A stretch of DNA of 64,000 nucleotides from Kiritimatiellia bacterium (GTDB lineage: Bacteria > Verrucomicrobiota > Kiritimatiellia > JAFGHX01): contig JAFGHX010000032.1 of the NCBI GenBank assembly GCA_016929905.1, forward strand, positions 1 through 64,000, read 5' to 3'. A model generated the notes under the pieces. That model worked only from the letters and a program-made list of their open reading frames with translations, was not told the DNA's origin and ran no database searches. Positions 46,132 to 55,300 of the stretch are shown in pieces (within the stretch, counting starts at the first letter, position 1; each line of letters opens with the position of its first letter). The position numbers and the translations under genes were made by a program.

Positions 46132-49100
46132 TTACATATTCGGCGCGAGCCCCGCCGCACCGCCAGTTCCACCGGTTTCAGCGCGGCCGAGTTTGACCAG
46201 CGTCTTTCCGCTCGTGGCATCCATGAAGACGGAATTGTAGACCACGGCTTCATCGCCGGGGCCGAGATCGTAGATCAGTACCATGCGCCGTCCATCACGG
46301 TCGACGTCGGGAAAATGCGCCGGCTCGATAGGCCGATCGAGATAGATCGTATACTCGTCTGTCTTCGTGACGCGGTAGTGTGCCTTCAGATCCTCGCCGG
46401 TCGCCAGCGCGCCGTCATAGTACCCGTGCGGGGTCGCGCCGCCGGAGGCGGGGATTCGGGGTGCCAGTTCGCTGACCAGGTGCGTTTTGTCGGCGCTGAA
46501 CTCCGTGATCTTCGCCCGGAAGATGATCCCGTTGAGATCCAGCCCGACGACATAACCTGGAGGCCGCACCTCATCGATGTGATACGCCGTTCGGTGCGGC
46601 CCGTTACGGAAGTGGATAAGTTTGCCGCTGAGGCTTCCGTCCGCCGGCAGGTTGTCGGCCAGCGTTACCGTATTGCGCAGCAAGTCCACCGCCGTAATCC
46701 TTGTGCGCAGCGACGGCTGTGCGTTCAGGATGCCCGTGCGCCCCTTGGCCAGCGTCCGCCCGTTCGCCAGATGGGCGCAACGCATCTTCCCGCCGATCTC
46801 GGACCAGTACCCGAAGCGGCCCCGGAAGACGAACTCGCCGATGCGCAGATCGCTTTCCGGCTCGGCTGTATAGATGAAGGTGTCTGTCCGGTCGCCGTCC
46901 ATGCGCACGCGCACGGCCACGGGCGCGAATTCGCCGGCACGTGCGCCTTCAACCACGAGCCGCTCGACCTCACGGATGAACGGCGTGCCCGTGTGCGGCT
47001 GCCAGAGGGCGACGAATTCGCTGGCGCCATCCGCCCGTTCGTCCTCGGCGAACAGGTAGCGAAGCGGCGAGATATCGGGCTTGCCGCACACGGCCGTCAC
47101 GTAGCCGCGGCCTGCCTGCCCCAGAATCCGGAGCCGCATATGCGCCTCGCCCTTGTCGTACGACCAGTCGGCCCACACATCGCTGTCGGTGCGCGCGGTC
47201 TGGGGGCGCAGGAGATTCCTCGTACACCACTCCTTCTCTTCCTCGGGTCCCAATGTGAGATTCGTTTCAAAGGCGTCGAACGCCGGCCCGTGAAAGCAGT
47301 ACGTGCGTACGGCGCCGCCCGCCATTCGAAAAACGTCGAACAGGTAGACGTTGCCGCCAGGCGCATCGGCCAGGCACACGGCGCGCCGATACACGCGGTT
47401 GGCGAACCCGTTGGGCTCGGCCGACACATCGGCAAACGCGGCTTCCGGAGCGCCGGCGAACATCTCAACCGCGCCTTTGGCGATGCCGCCCTTGCGGTAC
47501 TGCCCCGTTCGGTCGATCATGCCGGTGTTGTGATGTGCCACGAAGCTGGTGTTGCCCAGCGGGTGCGCCCAGCACGGATATCCGAGCTCTGGCGCAACCA
47601 CCGTCCCGCGCGTCCACATTTCGATGTTGAGGTTGTCCTGATGTGCATGGCCCCGGCCGTAGCCATAGCGCAACGCAATCGCCGCCCGCTCGCGCAGGTC
47701 GGTCGCGTGCGGGCGGGATTCCAGGAACACGAACCCTATACCGTCGAGCACCCGGCTCTCCAGCGGCGGCTCCGGTGCGAGCCGCCTCACGTGTGTTTCC
47801 ACCGCCGGCCAGACGTCCGGCTCGAACAGCGGAGGCGCGTGCCGGCCGCTCTTGTACAAAGCCCGGGCAATGCCGTCTCGCGGAAGCCGGCGGTACGCGC
47901 GGGCATAGGGCGTCCGCAGGTGCGCGGGAATACCCTTCGGAAAGCGGTTGCCTCGGATGCTGTCGCCTACGTCGCCGTAGCTCGGCCCGAACTGCCCGGC
48001 AGCGACCATTTTCGGCCACAGGTCGAATTCGACGTGGAATTTGGGATAGAGCACCGGATCGTACATGTTGCAGCGCGTCCCCCATTCGGCCGAACCGATG
48101 CGTGAGAGGATCTCGGCCATGTCCGATTTCGCATCGAGCCGCCCGTATGTGTAGGCCAGGCCGCTGATCAGCGTCGAGCCGTCGCGCGCCAACGTGTTGA
48201 TCTGCGTCTCGTCGTCGAACCCGCCTCGGTTCACGCCCGTATTCCAGGCGTGCGTGAACAGCTCGTCCAGCCAGCGGTCCGAGCTCGCGCCCATGTTCGC
48301 GCACAGCACGTATTCGGCCAGATCCTGTTCACGCGAGCCCTGGTCGCCGCCCGACAGCCAACGCCGCATCCAGTCCCAGCCGACAAGCTGTACCAGATAG
48401 GTGTCCAGCAGCGCCCTTACGTCGTCGCCCGACCGGATCGAGGGGTCTTTCCCCTGCAGAAACTGGACCAGTTCCCGATCCCGCGGGATGGCGTCGAATA
48501 TCGCGTCGTACGCGCACAGCGCCGGGACCAGCACAGTGTTGCGTTCCCAGTTCCCGTCCGCCAGGGCGCGGCCGCCGGCTCGGCCATCGCGGGCTTGCGG
48601 CTGCTGCAAGCCATAGTCCAGACCGGGGTAGATGTAGGCCATCCGGGCCAGCAGGACGCCGACCCGATGGGCGGCATCCCGGTCGCCCAGCAGCAGGGAC
48701 CGCAACGCCATCCTCCGGATACTGTATCCCGCCCACAGCCACACGGCATGGTGATTGTAGTACGCGATCCAGGCGTGCAAATCCTTGCGCTTGCCGCTGC
48801 CCGGGTCATATCCCCACCCGTCGTCCGGATACTCGCCACCGGTGAAATCGTCGTTCGCGTAGTCGTTGCTCGGAAAGTACCTCTTGCAGTCCGGGCACTG
48901 GCTCTTGAACGGAGGCCCCCCGCCTCTCGACCAAGCATAGAATCCGCTATGCTTGAAGATCTTCTTGCCGCAGTGCGGGCATGGCCAGGTGCCGTACACC
49001 TGACGCGGGACACTCCACGACGGAAAGGCGTTCCACAGCTCCGCGTCGTTCATGCCGTCGAAGCGGGTCCGCTTCTTCAGATCTTCGGCCAGGCTGGGGT

Positions 49101-49647
49101 AGGCCGCCATGTTGGTCTTGGCGGTCGCGATCATCCGATCGGTATAGTATGAGCGGCCGCGCTTGCGCGCCAAACGGTCGATGCCGGGCACAAGCGCAAT
49201 CTGCTCCTCGATGTCCTGGCGGTATGTTTTCACCGTCAGGGGCACGGTGATAGCTGTGGCACCGGCCGACGAAAAGACGATCTCGCCGCCGGAAATCGCG
49301 CGCTCGGCGCGAAAGTAGAAACGCGTGGCAGTGCGTCCACGGCCCGGCTTGGTGCTGTCGAGGAGTTTGATCCCGGCCGGCATTCTCACTTCCACGCGGA
49401 CTTCCGGCGCGATCCCGATCTCGACCCAGAACACCTGCTCCATAACCGGTGCCAGACGGACCGTTGCCTTCGGGTTTGCCGCATAGGGGTTCACCAGGCA
49501 CCCCTCCCTCCACGCAACGAACGGCGAGTTCGCCCCGCTCGGCAGCCCCCGGGCCGCTCGATCGCTCCCGTCGCTCGTCGCGGCCCGCATCAAGAGCGCC
49601 GTGACCGGAACGAACGCCAGCGCCCATCTGAGTGACGTTGATCCCAT
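46132..49647 (-). CDS. Heparinase II/III-type polysaccharide lyase with zinc-ribbon insert
   Basis: This 1,171-residue protein has a signal peptide (about 1-24) and an N-terminal beta domain. A helical toroid (about 150-580) and a heparinase II/III-type beta domain follow, with GHAHQDNLNIEMWTRG (about residue 665) as the usual catalytic-histidine strand. A CPHC...CPDC pair (about residues 220-250) is a putative zinc ribbon inside the toroid region. The C-terminal 250 residues are extra beta structure. The likely substrate is an acidic, uronate-containing polysaccharide. The start has only a weak GAGGTG site, and an ATG five codons upstream is an alternative. Confidence 0.8.
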   Translation of the reverse strand: MGSTSLRWALAFVPVTALLMRAATSDGSDRAARGLPSGANSPFVAWREGCLVNPYAANPKATVRLAPVMEQVFWVEIGIAPEVRVEVRMPAGIKLLDSTKPGRGRTATRFYFRAERAISGGEIVFSSAGATAITVPLTVKTYRQDIEEQIALVPGIDRLARKRGRSYYTDRMIATAKTNMAAYPSLAEDLKKRTRFDGMNDAELWNAFPSWSVPRQVYGTWPCPHCGKKIFKHSGFYAWSRGGGPPFKSQCPDCKRYFPSNDYANDDFTGGEYPDDGWGYDPGSGKRKDLHAWIAYYNHHAVWLWAGYSIRRMALRSLLLGDRDAAHRVGVLLARMAYIYPGLDYGLQQPQARDGRAGGRALADGNWERNTVLVPALCAYDAIFDAIPRDRELVQFLQGKDPSIRSGDDVRALLDTYLVQLVGWDWMRRWLSGGDQGSREQDLAEYVLCANMGASSDRWLDELFTHAWNTGVNRGGFDDETQINTLARDGSTLISGLAYTYGRLDAKSDMAEILSRIGSAEWGTRCNMYDPVLYPKFHVEFDLWPKMVAAGQFGPSYGDVGDSIRGNRFPKGIPAHLRTPYARAYRRLPRDGIARALYKSGRHAPPLFEPDVWPAVETHVRRLAPEPPLESRVLDGIGFVFLESRPHATDLRERAAIALRYGYGRGHAHQDNLNIEMWTRGTVVAPELGYPCWAHPLGNTSFVAHHNTGMIDRTGQYRKGGIAKGAVEMFAGAPEAAFADVSAEPNGFANRVYRRAVCLADAPGGNVYLFDVFRMAGGAVRTYCFHGPAFDAFETNLTLGPEEEKEWCTRNLLRPQTARTDSDVWADWSYDKGEAHMRLRILGQAGRGYVTAVCGKPDISPLRYLFAEDERADGASEFVALWQPHTGTPFIREVERLVVEGARAGEFAPVAVRVRMDGDRTDTFIYTAEPESDLRIGEFVFRGRFGYWSEIGGKMRCAHLANGRTLAKGRTGILNAQPSLRTRITAVDLLRNTVTLADNLPADGSLSGKLIHFRNGPHRTAYHIDEVRPPGYVVGLDLNGIIFRAKITEFSADKTHLVSELAPRIPASGGATPHGYYDGALATGEDLKAHYRVTKTDEYTIYLDRPIEPAHFPDVDRDGRRMVLIYDLGPGDEAVVYNSVFMDATSGKTLVKLGRAETGGTGGAAGLAPNM

Positions 49648-49675
49648 ACAGTCGCACCTCATGCCTTGAATCCGA

Positions 49676-49777
49676 TCATTTGGGAGTTGCCACCGCGCCG
49701 ATCGAGAGCAGCGAAACGACCGTGCAGCCTATCGACAGCGCGACGTTGAGCTTGCTGGCTCCAGTCCTTTTTGTCAT
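49676..49777 (-). CDS. 33-residue single-span membrane peptide (unrecognised)
   Basis: The short frame encodes MTKRTGASKLNVALSIGCTV followed by VSLLSIGAVATPK. It has a positively charged N-terminus and one hydrophobic stretch (about residues 11-29), as in small membrane peptides or a bare signal sequence. An excellent Shine-Dalgarno sequence (AGGAGGG) lies 5-7 nt upstream of the ATG. It ends 28 bp before the heparinase-type gene. No family is recognised. It could instead be a decayed 5' end of a secreted protein, as seen twice elsewhere in the window. Confidence 0.5.
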   Translation of the reverse strand: MTKRTGASKLNVALSIGCTVVSLLSIGAVATPK

Positions 49778-49852
49778 GGGTATCCCTCCTCGCGCCTACC
49801 CGGACGTTCTATCTCTCGTCCGCTCCGGAATCCCACATCGTTGGGCGATCCC

Positions 49853-49943
49853 GGCTCGCGAGACGCTCGCCCTCCAGATGGGGCGACGTGTCCCACAAAG
49901 CGTCATCATCGAATTCCAATGGAGGGCGAGCGTCTCGCGAGCC
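49853..49943. repeat. Element with 24-bp terminal inverted repeats (copy 3)
   Basis: Perfect 24-bp inverted ends (49853-49876 and 49920-49943), identical to those at 20169-20283, bound a 43-bp centre. It lies between the beta-propeller gene and the 33-residue peptide gene. Confidence 0.88.
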
Positions 49944-49980
49944 GAGTCTATGGATCGACTTGCGTTCGTGCCCTCCGTTC

Positions 49981-52260
49981 CTACTTCACCACCCCGCGAA
50001 TCCGCCGGAGCTGGTCGGTGCCGGTCAGATACATATCGGCCCCGACGAAGATGAAATTCCCCAGCTTCTTCACGCGGCCGACCGGTATGACGCGCCCGTC
50101 TTCGGGGTTGATGCGCACAAGCGCGTCCGGCGTGTGGGGTTCCGAGTCGCCGCGGCCGAGGAATGTCCAGATGTGCCCGTCCGGCCCGAGCTGATAGCCG
50201 CACTGGTGCGGGGTATGCGAAGTCACAATGGCGGGCTTGAACGGCAGCGTCTTGCGGTACAGGACCGTACCCGTTCGGATGTCCGCTGTGTACAGGATGC
50301 CGCCCACCTTGTTGTCGGGATCGTCGGCAATACCCATGAGGATGCCGGGCCGGACTTCAAGGATAGGCCCCGTCCTTTCCGCACGGAGCACCGGCTCGAT
50401 TTCACGCACGAACTTGGCGGTCTGCGTATCCCAGACAAACAGCTTGCCCTGTGGCGACCGTGTCCAGTTGTTCATGGCATCGCTCGTCGCGGCGGTGGAG
50501 ACAACGATGAAACGCCGGTCCAGCGCGGCGGCCAGCCAGAACGTGCGGTATCCGATGAACGGGCGCCATATGCCGCCTTTCTCCCCCGTCTTCGGGTCCA
50601 CCCAGCAGAACGTGCCGCCCTTGTAGGCACGCACACCCCAACCGCACAGGTAGAGCTTCTCGTCGGCGCCGACGACGGCGCTCAGCATTTGGATCGCGCG
50701 ATACTTGTCCAACCGTGCGAGTTGGCGCGGGTTGCTGTCTCGGCTGTATAGCTTGGCCGCGGTGCGGCCCGGCGGCACCCCCTTCGCATGGTTCCAGGGC
50801 CGATCCGGGTCATACACACACGTCTCGCCGTAACAGTAGCCGGTCCAATAGATCTTGCCCGCGTGCACGAGGCAGGCATAAGCCTCTGTGCCGCAATGCC
50901 CCGTTTCGGTCACCGCGCCGGTCGCCGGATCGAATAGCGAGCCGCCGTGATGACCTTCCGCCTTGCAGAAGATGCGTCCGTCCCGCAACGCGGCCAGGCA
51001 CTTGAGGCGGATCGGGTAGGACTCGAGCCCCTCGAGCTCGACCGCTTTCCATTCGCACGGTGCCGGGGCGTCGGTCGGGCGGTACCAGAGCCTGGCCCGC
51101 CCCGTGCGGTCGGGCACCATGTCGTCCCAATGCACTTGCGGCCGGGTCGGCAGAGCCGGGCGCGGATCTGCCGTGGGCGTCCATGGCCGCGCAGTGCCCG
51201 TCTTCGGGATCGCCGCGCCGGCGTGCAGCCAGTATGTCTTCTTCTCTTTCGCGTCGATGGTTGCCTTCACTTCGACCGCCGGGCCGTTCAACAGGTGCAT
51301 AACGCCGCCCGGCTCCGTCTCCAGCAGCACTCTGTTTTCGCCGGACTCGATGTTCACGGCCACCAAATGGTACGGCGTGAACCCGCTGAGCGTGTAGATA
51401 TACGTTTCGTCCGCTTCGATACGATTGTCGGCCCAGACCCCGCCCCTGTGTTTCGGCCCGACGGCGCCGTACTCCCTGACCTTGCCGGTTTTCGGATCAT
51501 ACGAATAGACGCCCACCTTGCCCAGTTTCTCATAACTGCCGGCCCCGTACAGTCTGCCGTCCGGCCCGCAGGTCAAGGGTCGCCGTTCCCCGCTCAACCC
51601 CGGCACGATCACGCCCTTGTCTTCCATCTCATTTGCTGCGGGATCGTAGGCGAGCAGTTGCATGCCAGCAGGAATGCCAAGCTTCTCGGCTTCGCGCCGC
51701 CCGCCATAGTACCAGTATGCCGAGGCGATGTAGTGCTTGCCGTCCGGTCCCAGCGCCTGGCCGGACATATGGAACTGGCACCTGTCCGGAAATCGCAGTT
51801 TCTTCGACGTGCCGGTGCCCAGGTCGATCGCATACAGCCAGGTCGGGCCCTGGTATTCCCTGTAGTACCACTGCAACACGTCATAGGTCCTGCCGTCGGG
51901 ATTCGGCACGAACGAGCGCCACTCATAGCATTGGACGTTTCGCACGACCACGCCCAGCTCTTCCGGCTCGATGAGCGGCGCGGCGCGCAGCGCCTGCTTG
52001 AGGTCCGGTTGCGGCACCGCTTCCCTGGCCGCTACCTGTGAGGCGGACACACCGAGCATGGCACACGGCGCGAGAAGACGTGCAGCCCCGCGTAAGCACG
52101 CAAGGCCAAGCGAAGCCTGCAGCCCAAGTAGGCCGGGCGTCCTCGCCCGGCCCCGCGCACGGCCGAGGGAAGGCCGGGCGAGGACGCCCGGCCTACTTCG
52201 GTTGCCGGCAACGGTCGCCTTGAAGTGCGTACGCCGAGGCGCACAGCGCATCCCTCGCAT
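49981..52260 (-). CDS. Secreted beta-propeller protein of unknown function
   Basis: This 759-residue protein shows repeated propeller blades (LYAIDLGTGTSKKLRFP, LLAYDPAANEMEDKG, VYSYDPKTGKVREYG, SLFDPATGAVTETGHCG, FVWDTQTAKFVREIEP, VRINPEDGRVIPVG). The family is not recognised beyond a sugar-lyase or PQQ-like propeller look. The start at MRGMRC is supported by AAGGGGG about 6 nt upstream. The first 65 residues contain an export-signal-like stretch (LLAPCAMLGVSASQVAA) interrupted by residues encoded by a perfect 27-bp-stem hairpin. Its neighbours suggest a role in glycan binding or cleavage. Confidence 0.65.
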   Translation of the reverse strand: MRGMRCAPRRTHFKATVAGNRSRPGVLARPSLGRARGRARTPGLLGLQASLGLACLRGAARLLAPCAMLGVSASQVAAREAVPQPDLKQALRAAPLIEPEELGVVVRNVQCYEWRSFVPNPDGRTYDVLQWYYREYQGPTWLYAIDLGTGTSKKLRFPDRCQFHMSGQALGPDGKHYIASAYWYYGGRREAEKLGIPAGMQLLAYDPAANEMEDKGVIVPGLSGERRPLTCGPDGRLYGAGSYEKLGKVGVYSYDPKTGKVREYGAVGPKHRGGVWADNRIEADETYIYTLSGFTPYHLVAVNIESGENRVLLETEPGGVMHLLNGPAVEVKATIDAKEKKTYWLHAGAAIPKTGTARPWTPTADPRPALPTRPQVHWDDMVPDRTGRARLWYRPTDAPAPCEWKAVELEGLESYPIRLKCLAALRDGRIFCKAEGHHGGSLFDPATGAVTETGHCGTEAYACLVHAGKIYWTGYCYGETCVYDPDRPWNHAKGVPPGRTAAKLYSRDSNPRQLARLDKYRAIQMLSAVVGADEKLYLCGWGVRAYKGGTFCWVDPKTGEKGGIWRPFIGYRTFWLAAALDRRFIVVSTAATSDAMNNWTRSPQGKLFVWDTQTAKFVREIEPVLRAERTGPILEVRPGILMGIADDPDNKVGGILYTADIRTGTVLYRKTLPFKPAIVTSHTPHQCGYQLGPDGHIWTFLGRGDSEPHTPDALVRINPEDGRVIPVGRVKKLGNFIFVGADMYLTGTDQLRRIRGVVK
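52126..52198. repeat. Perfect 27-bp-stem hairpin inside a coding region
   Basis: The arms at 52126-52152 and 52172-52198 are exact reverse complements (inner ends GGCCGGGCG and CGCCCGGCC, outer ends AAGTAGG and CCTACTT), with a 19-nt loop. It lies in frame in the signal-peptide region of the beta-propeller gene. Confidence 0.92.
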
Positions 52261-52306
52261 CAGCGGCCCCCTTCCCGGATTGGCCACACGTCCACGCCGG
52301 CGCGGG

Positions 52307-55300
52307 CTATTCGCGCGGCACCGTTCCCGTCACGGCGAACAGGATCGGTTTCATGATCGTCTTGATATCCCGGGTCAGGAAATCGATGCCGGCAATCTCC
52401 TTCTCCGGGTGCGGGTTGACCCACTCGTAGGCATAGAGCGTGATGTCCTGGCCTGAGCGCGTGTTGCCAAGCCAGACCGGCCGCGCCTGCGGCACATAAC
52501 CCGGCCTCGACAGGCCGGACTGATCGTGATCCCACTCGACGATGTTCTTGCGCCACGACAGCCGTGTCTCCGCCGAGCTGCCGTCGGCGTAGTTGACCCG
52601 GTAGAAGGCCGCCTTCGTGGGTTCCTTGCTCATGTTGTACAGGTTGGGTACGGTCGAGACGGCGTGCAGGAACAGCAGGCTGGCCGCGCGCCGGCGCACG
52701 GAAATGCCCGTCACCTCACCGGGCAGCGTCCGATCCGCAATTCCCGGCCCCTCCAGCATCACAGCTTTGCCGGGCAGATCGAAGGGCACCCCGCCCAACT
52801 CACACCGTCCGGTCGGGAGGCGGCGGCAATCGTAATACGGGCCGAGATCCAGCCAGCCCTTGCCGTCGCCGGCCACGTCGTCACGCAGCGCCCGGTTCAC
52901 GAACGGGTTCAGGTCGACCTGAAAGAAGTCCCGATCCCCGGTCAGGGACGGGAACGTGAAGCCGCGCCTGAGCGCCTCGAAATTCATGATCGCGCGGCGC
53001 AGATGCGCGGCATAGCCCGGCGTGAAGCGTTTCGGTTCAACCTCCGCCAGGCGATCCGGCTGGTCGGGCGACCACATCTCCTCGCCCCAGTAGACGAAGT
53101 TGGGATACCCGAAATACGTGGGCCCGTTGCCGTAGAATGTGTCCTCTTCGGCGTAACTCAGCCCCCAATGCGCCATGATCTGGCCCCAGAGCGGCTCGCG
53201 ATGCGGCACAGAGTCGCCAAAAGCCGTATAGCCGGTCCAGCTGATCAGCCGATGCCCTTTGCCCCGCAGGTAATCGCGGCTCTCCTGGCCTTTCCAGGTG
53301 GTGATGATGATGTCGCGCGGCAGCGTCTCGCGCAGCTTCCAGAACGAGTTGTAGGGCGGGTGGAACTTCTCTCCACACTCGCGCGCCAGCATGGTGTCGA
53401 GCATCGTGACTTCCTTGCCGAGCTTCTTGCAGAAGGTGTAGTTGCGCATCACGAAATCGGCCCAGGCCTTGTACGGGTCGGTGTTCTTGTTCCGCTCGCT
53501 CATGCACCACCGGCCGTCCTGATAGATTTCGTCGATTCCGATATCGATGATCCGCGATGGAAAGACCTCCGCGGCGTCCTGCAGCGCCTTGTAGACGAGC
53601 TGCTCGGCCTCCGGCAGCGTGGGATCGATGCAGATGCCGTGCCCGCGCGGGGCGCGTTCTTCGCCCGGCTTCTTCTCGATGCAGTGCTTGTGCGGGCCCC
53701 AGTACATCCACTCGCCGACGACGCTCACCGTCGGAATGAGCTGCACGAACCGGTCGGCGCAGAACGCGCCGACCTCCTGCGTCCACGCCTGGGTCGGACT
53801 GCCGCCACCGGCGCACTCGGATACGCGCCCGTCCTTGAGAATGCCGCGCGCGTACAGACCGTTGTACCGCTGCCGGGTCAGCGCACGCAACAGATCCTGG
53901 TACCAACCCTCAAAGCGCATGTCCGTAATGTAAATGTAGGCCAGTCGCAACTTCAGGAACGGCCAGTCCCGGACGAGCAAGCCCGGCAACGGCACGGGCT
54001 CGCCTCGGATTTGCTCGATCAGCTGCATGAGGGCTTGCGTGCCGTAGAATGCGCCCGCATCATCGCTGCCGACGATGGTGACCTGCCCGGGCGCGATCTT
54101 CATCACATATCCCTGCTCGCCCGGATCCGTTGGCGTGACGCGGACTCCCGCGTCCTGCACCGCGCGCGCGAAGGCTCCCGCCAGGGGCACACGGCCCAGC
54201 ACGATGACCCCCTGCCCGGTTCCGGCGCCGGGCTCTGCCGCAATCGGCAATGGCCAACCGGTCGCGCGCTTGATGTCCTCCTGCAGAATCTCCGCCGTGC
54301 GCAACGTCCGCGCGTCGCCCGGATTCGCCGGGACGATCCGGGTCGCCTTTGTCAATACGAACCCCCGCTCCAGCCTATTGAGCTCGCGCGGATACGGCGA
54401 CAGCACGAAACTGCCCCGGCCTTTGACCAGGGGTACGTCGGCGGCCGACGGGACAGGGGCTTCCTTCCCCGCCTGCAACGCCAGCGCCTTGACGGCGCCG
54501 GGCTCGTGCCCGTTCATGGGCTCGCCCCAGATCTGCACCTCGGCCAGGCTCAGTGGCCGGCCACCCGTCTGCACGCGCAGGCGCACGTCACGCGCGGCCG
54601 AGTCCAGATCCCGCAGGCGCACGTAGGCCAGCGCGTCGTCATCAGGCCCCGCAACCAGCCTGCCGAGCGAACACCCGACCAGCGTGTAGGTGTCCCGCCC
54701 CTCCGGGCGCACGTACGCGAGGACATTCCGGATCTGCGCGGTCGACCCGTGCACCTCAAGCTGGCGCACGAAGTAGTCCTTGCCGAGGTCGAAGACAACG
54801 TCGGCGCCTTGCACCCCGAGCCGTGAGCTGATGCTCACTTTGCCCTGCGTCAACAGAACCGCCGAGGCCGCCCCGTCCGTGAGCATCCCGACAGTGAACG
54901 GAATCGGCGCCCCGTTCTCCGCCTTGTCTCCGGATCTGGATCGGAACTCCACGTCCTGGCCGGGCTCAAAGTAGCGATAGCTGCCCTCGACCTTCCGGTT
55001 CCCGTCGCCGGTCCCGCTGTTCCCCGTGAGGCAGAGCAGGCTGGGATCCCTGTAGTCGGGCACGGCGGCCACTTCCATGTCATCGAAAAAGAGAGTCCCG
55101 ACCCCGCGGCCATAGCCCAGGTGGCCGGAGACCGCCGTGCTGGCTTTCCCGCCCGACTTGAACCGAAGTTCGACCGTCTCCCACCCTTTCGAGCGCCCAT
55201 CCAGTTTCTTGACCACTTGCGGCGGCGGGCCGGGCCACGCGAAGATCCAGGCGGGCCCGTCCATCTCGTACTTCACGCGCGCGGTCAGGCGGTAGTCGGT

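Noticed and set aside
52526..54826. 766-codon plus-strand frame opposite the GH20-like gene
   Set aside because: Same reason: an antisense shadow of a conserved multidomain gene.
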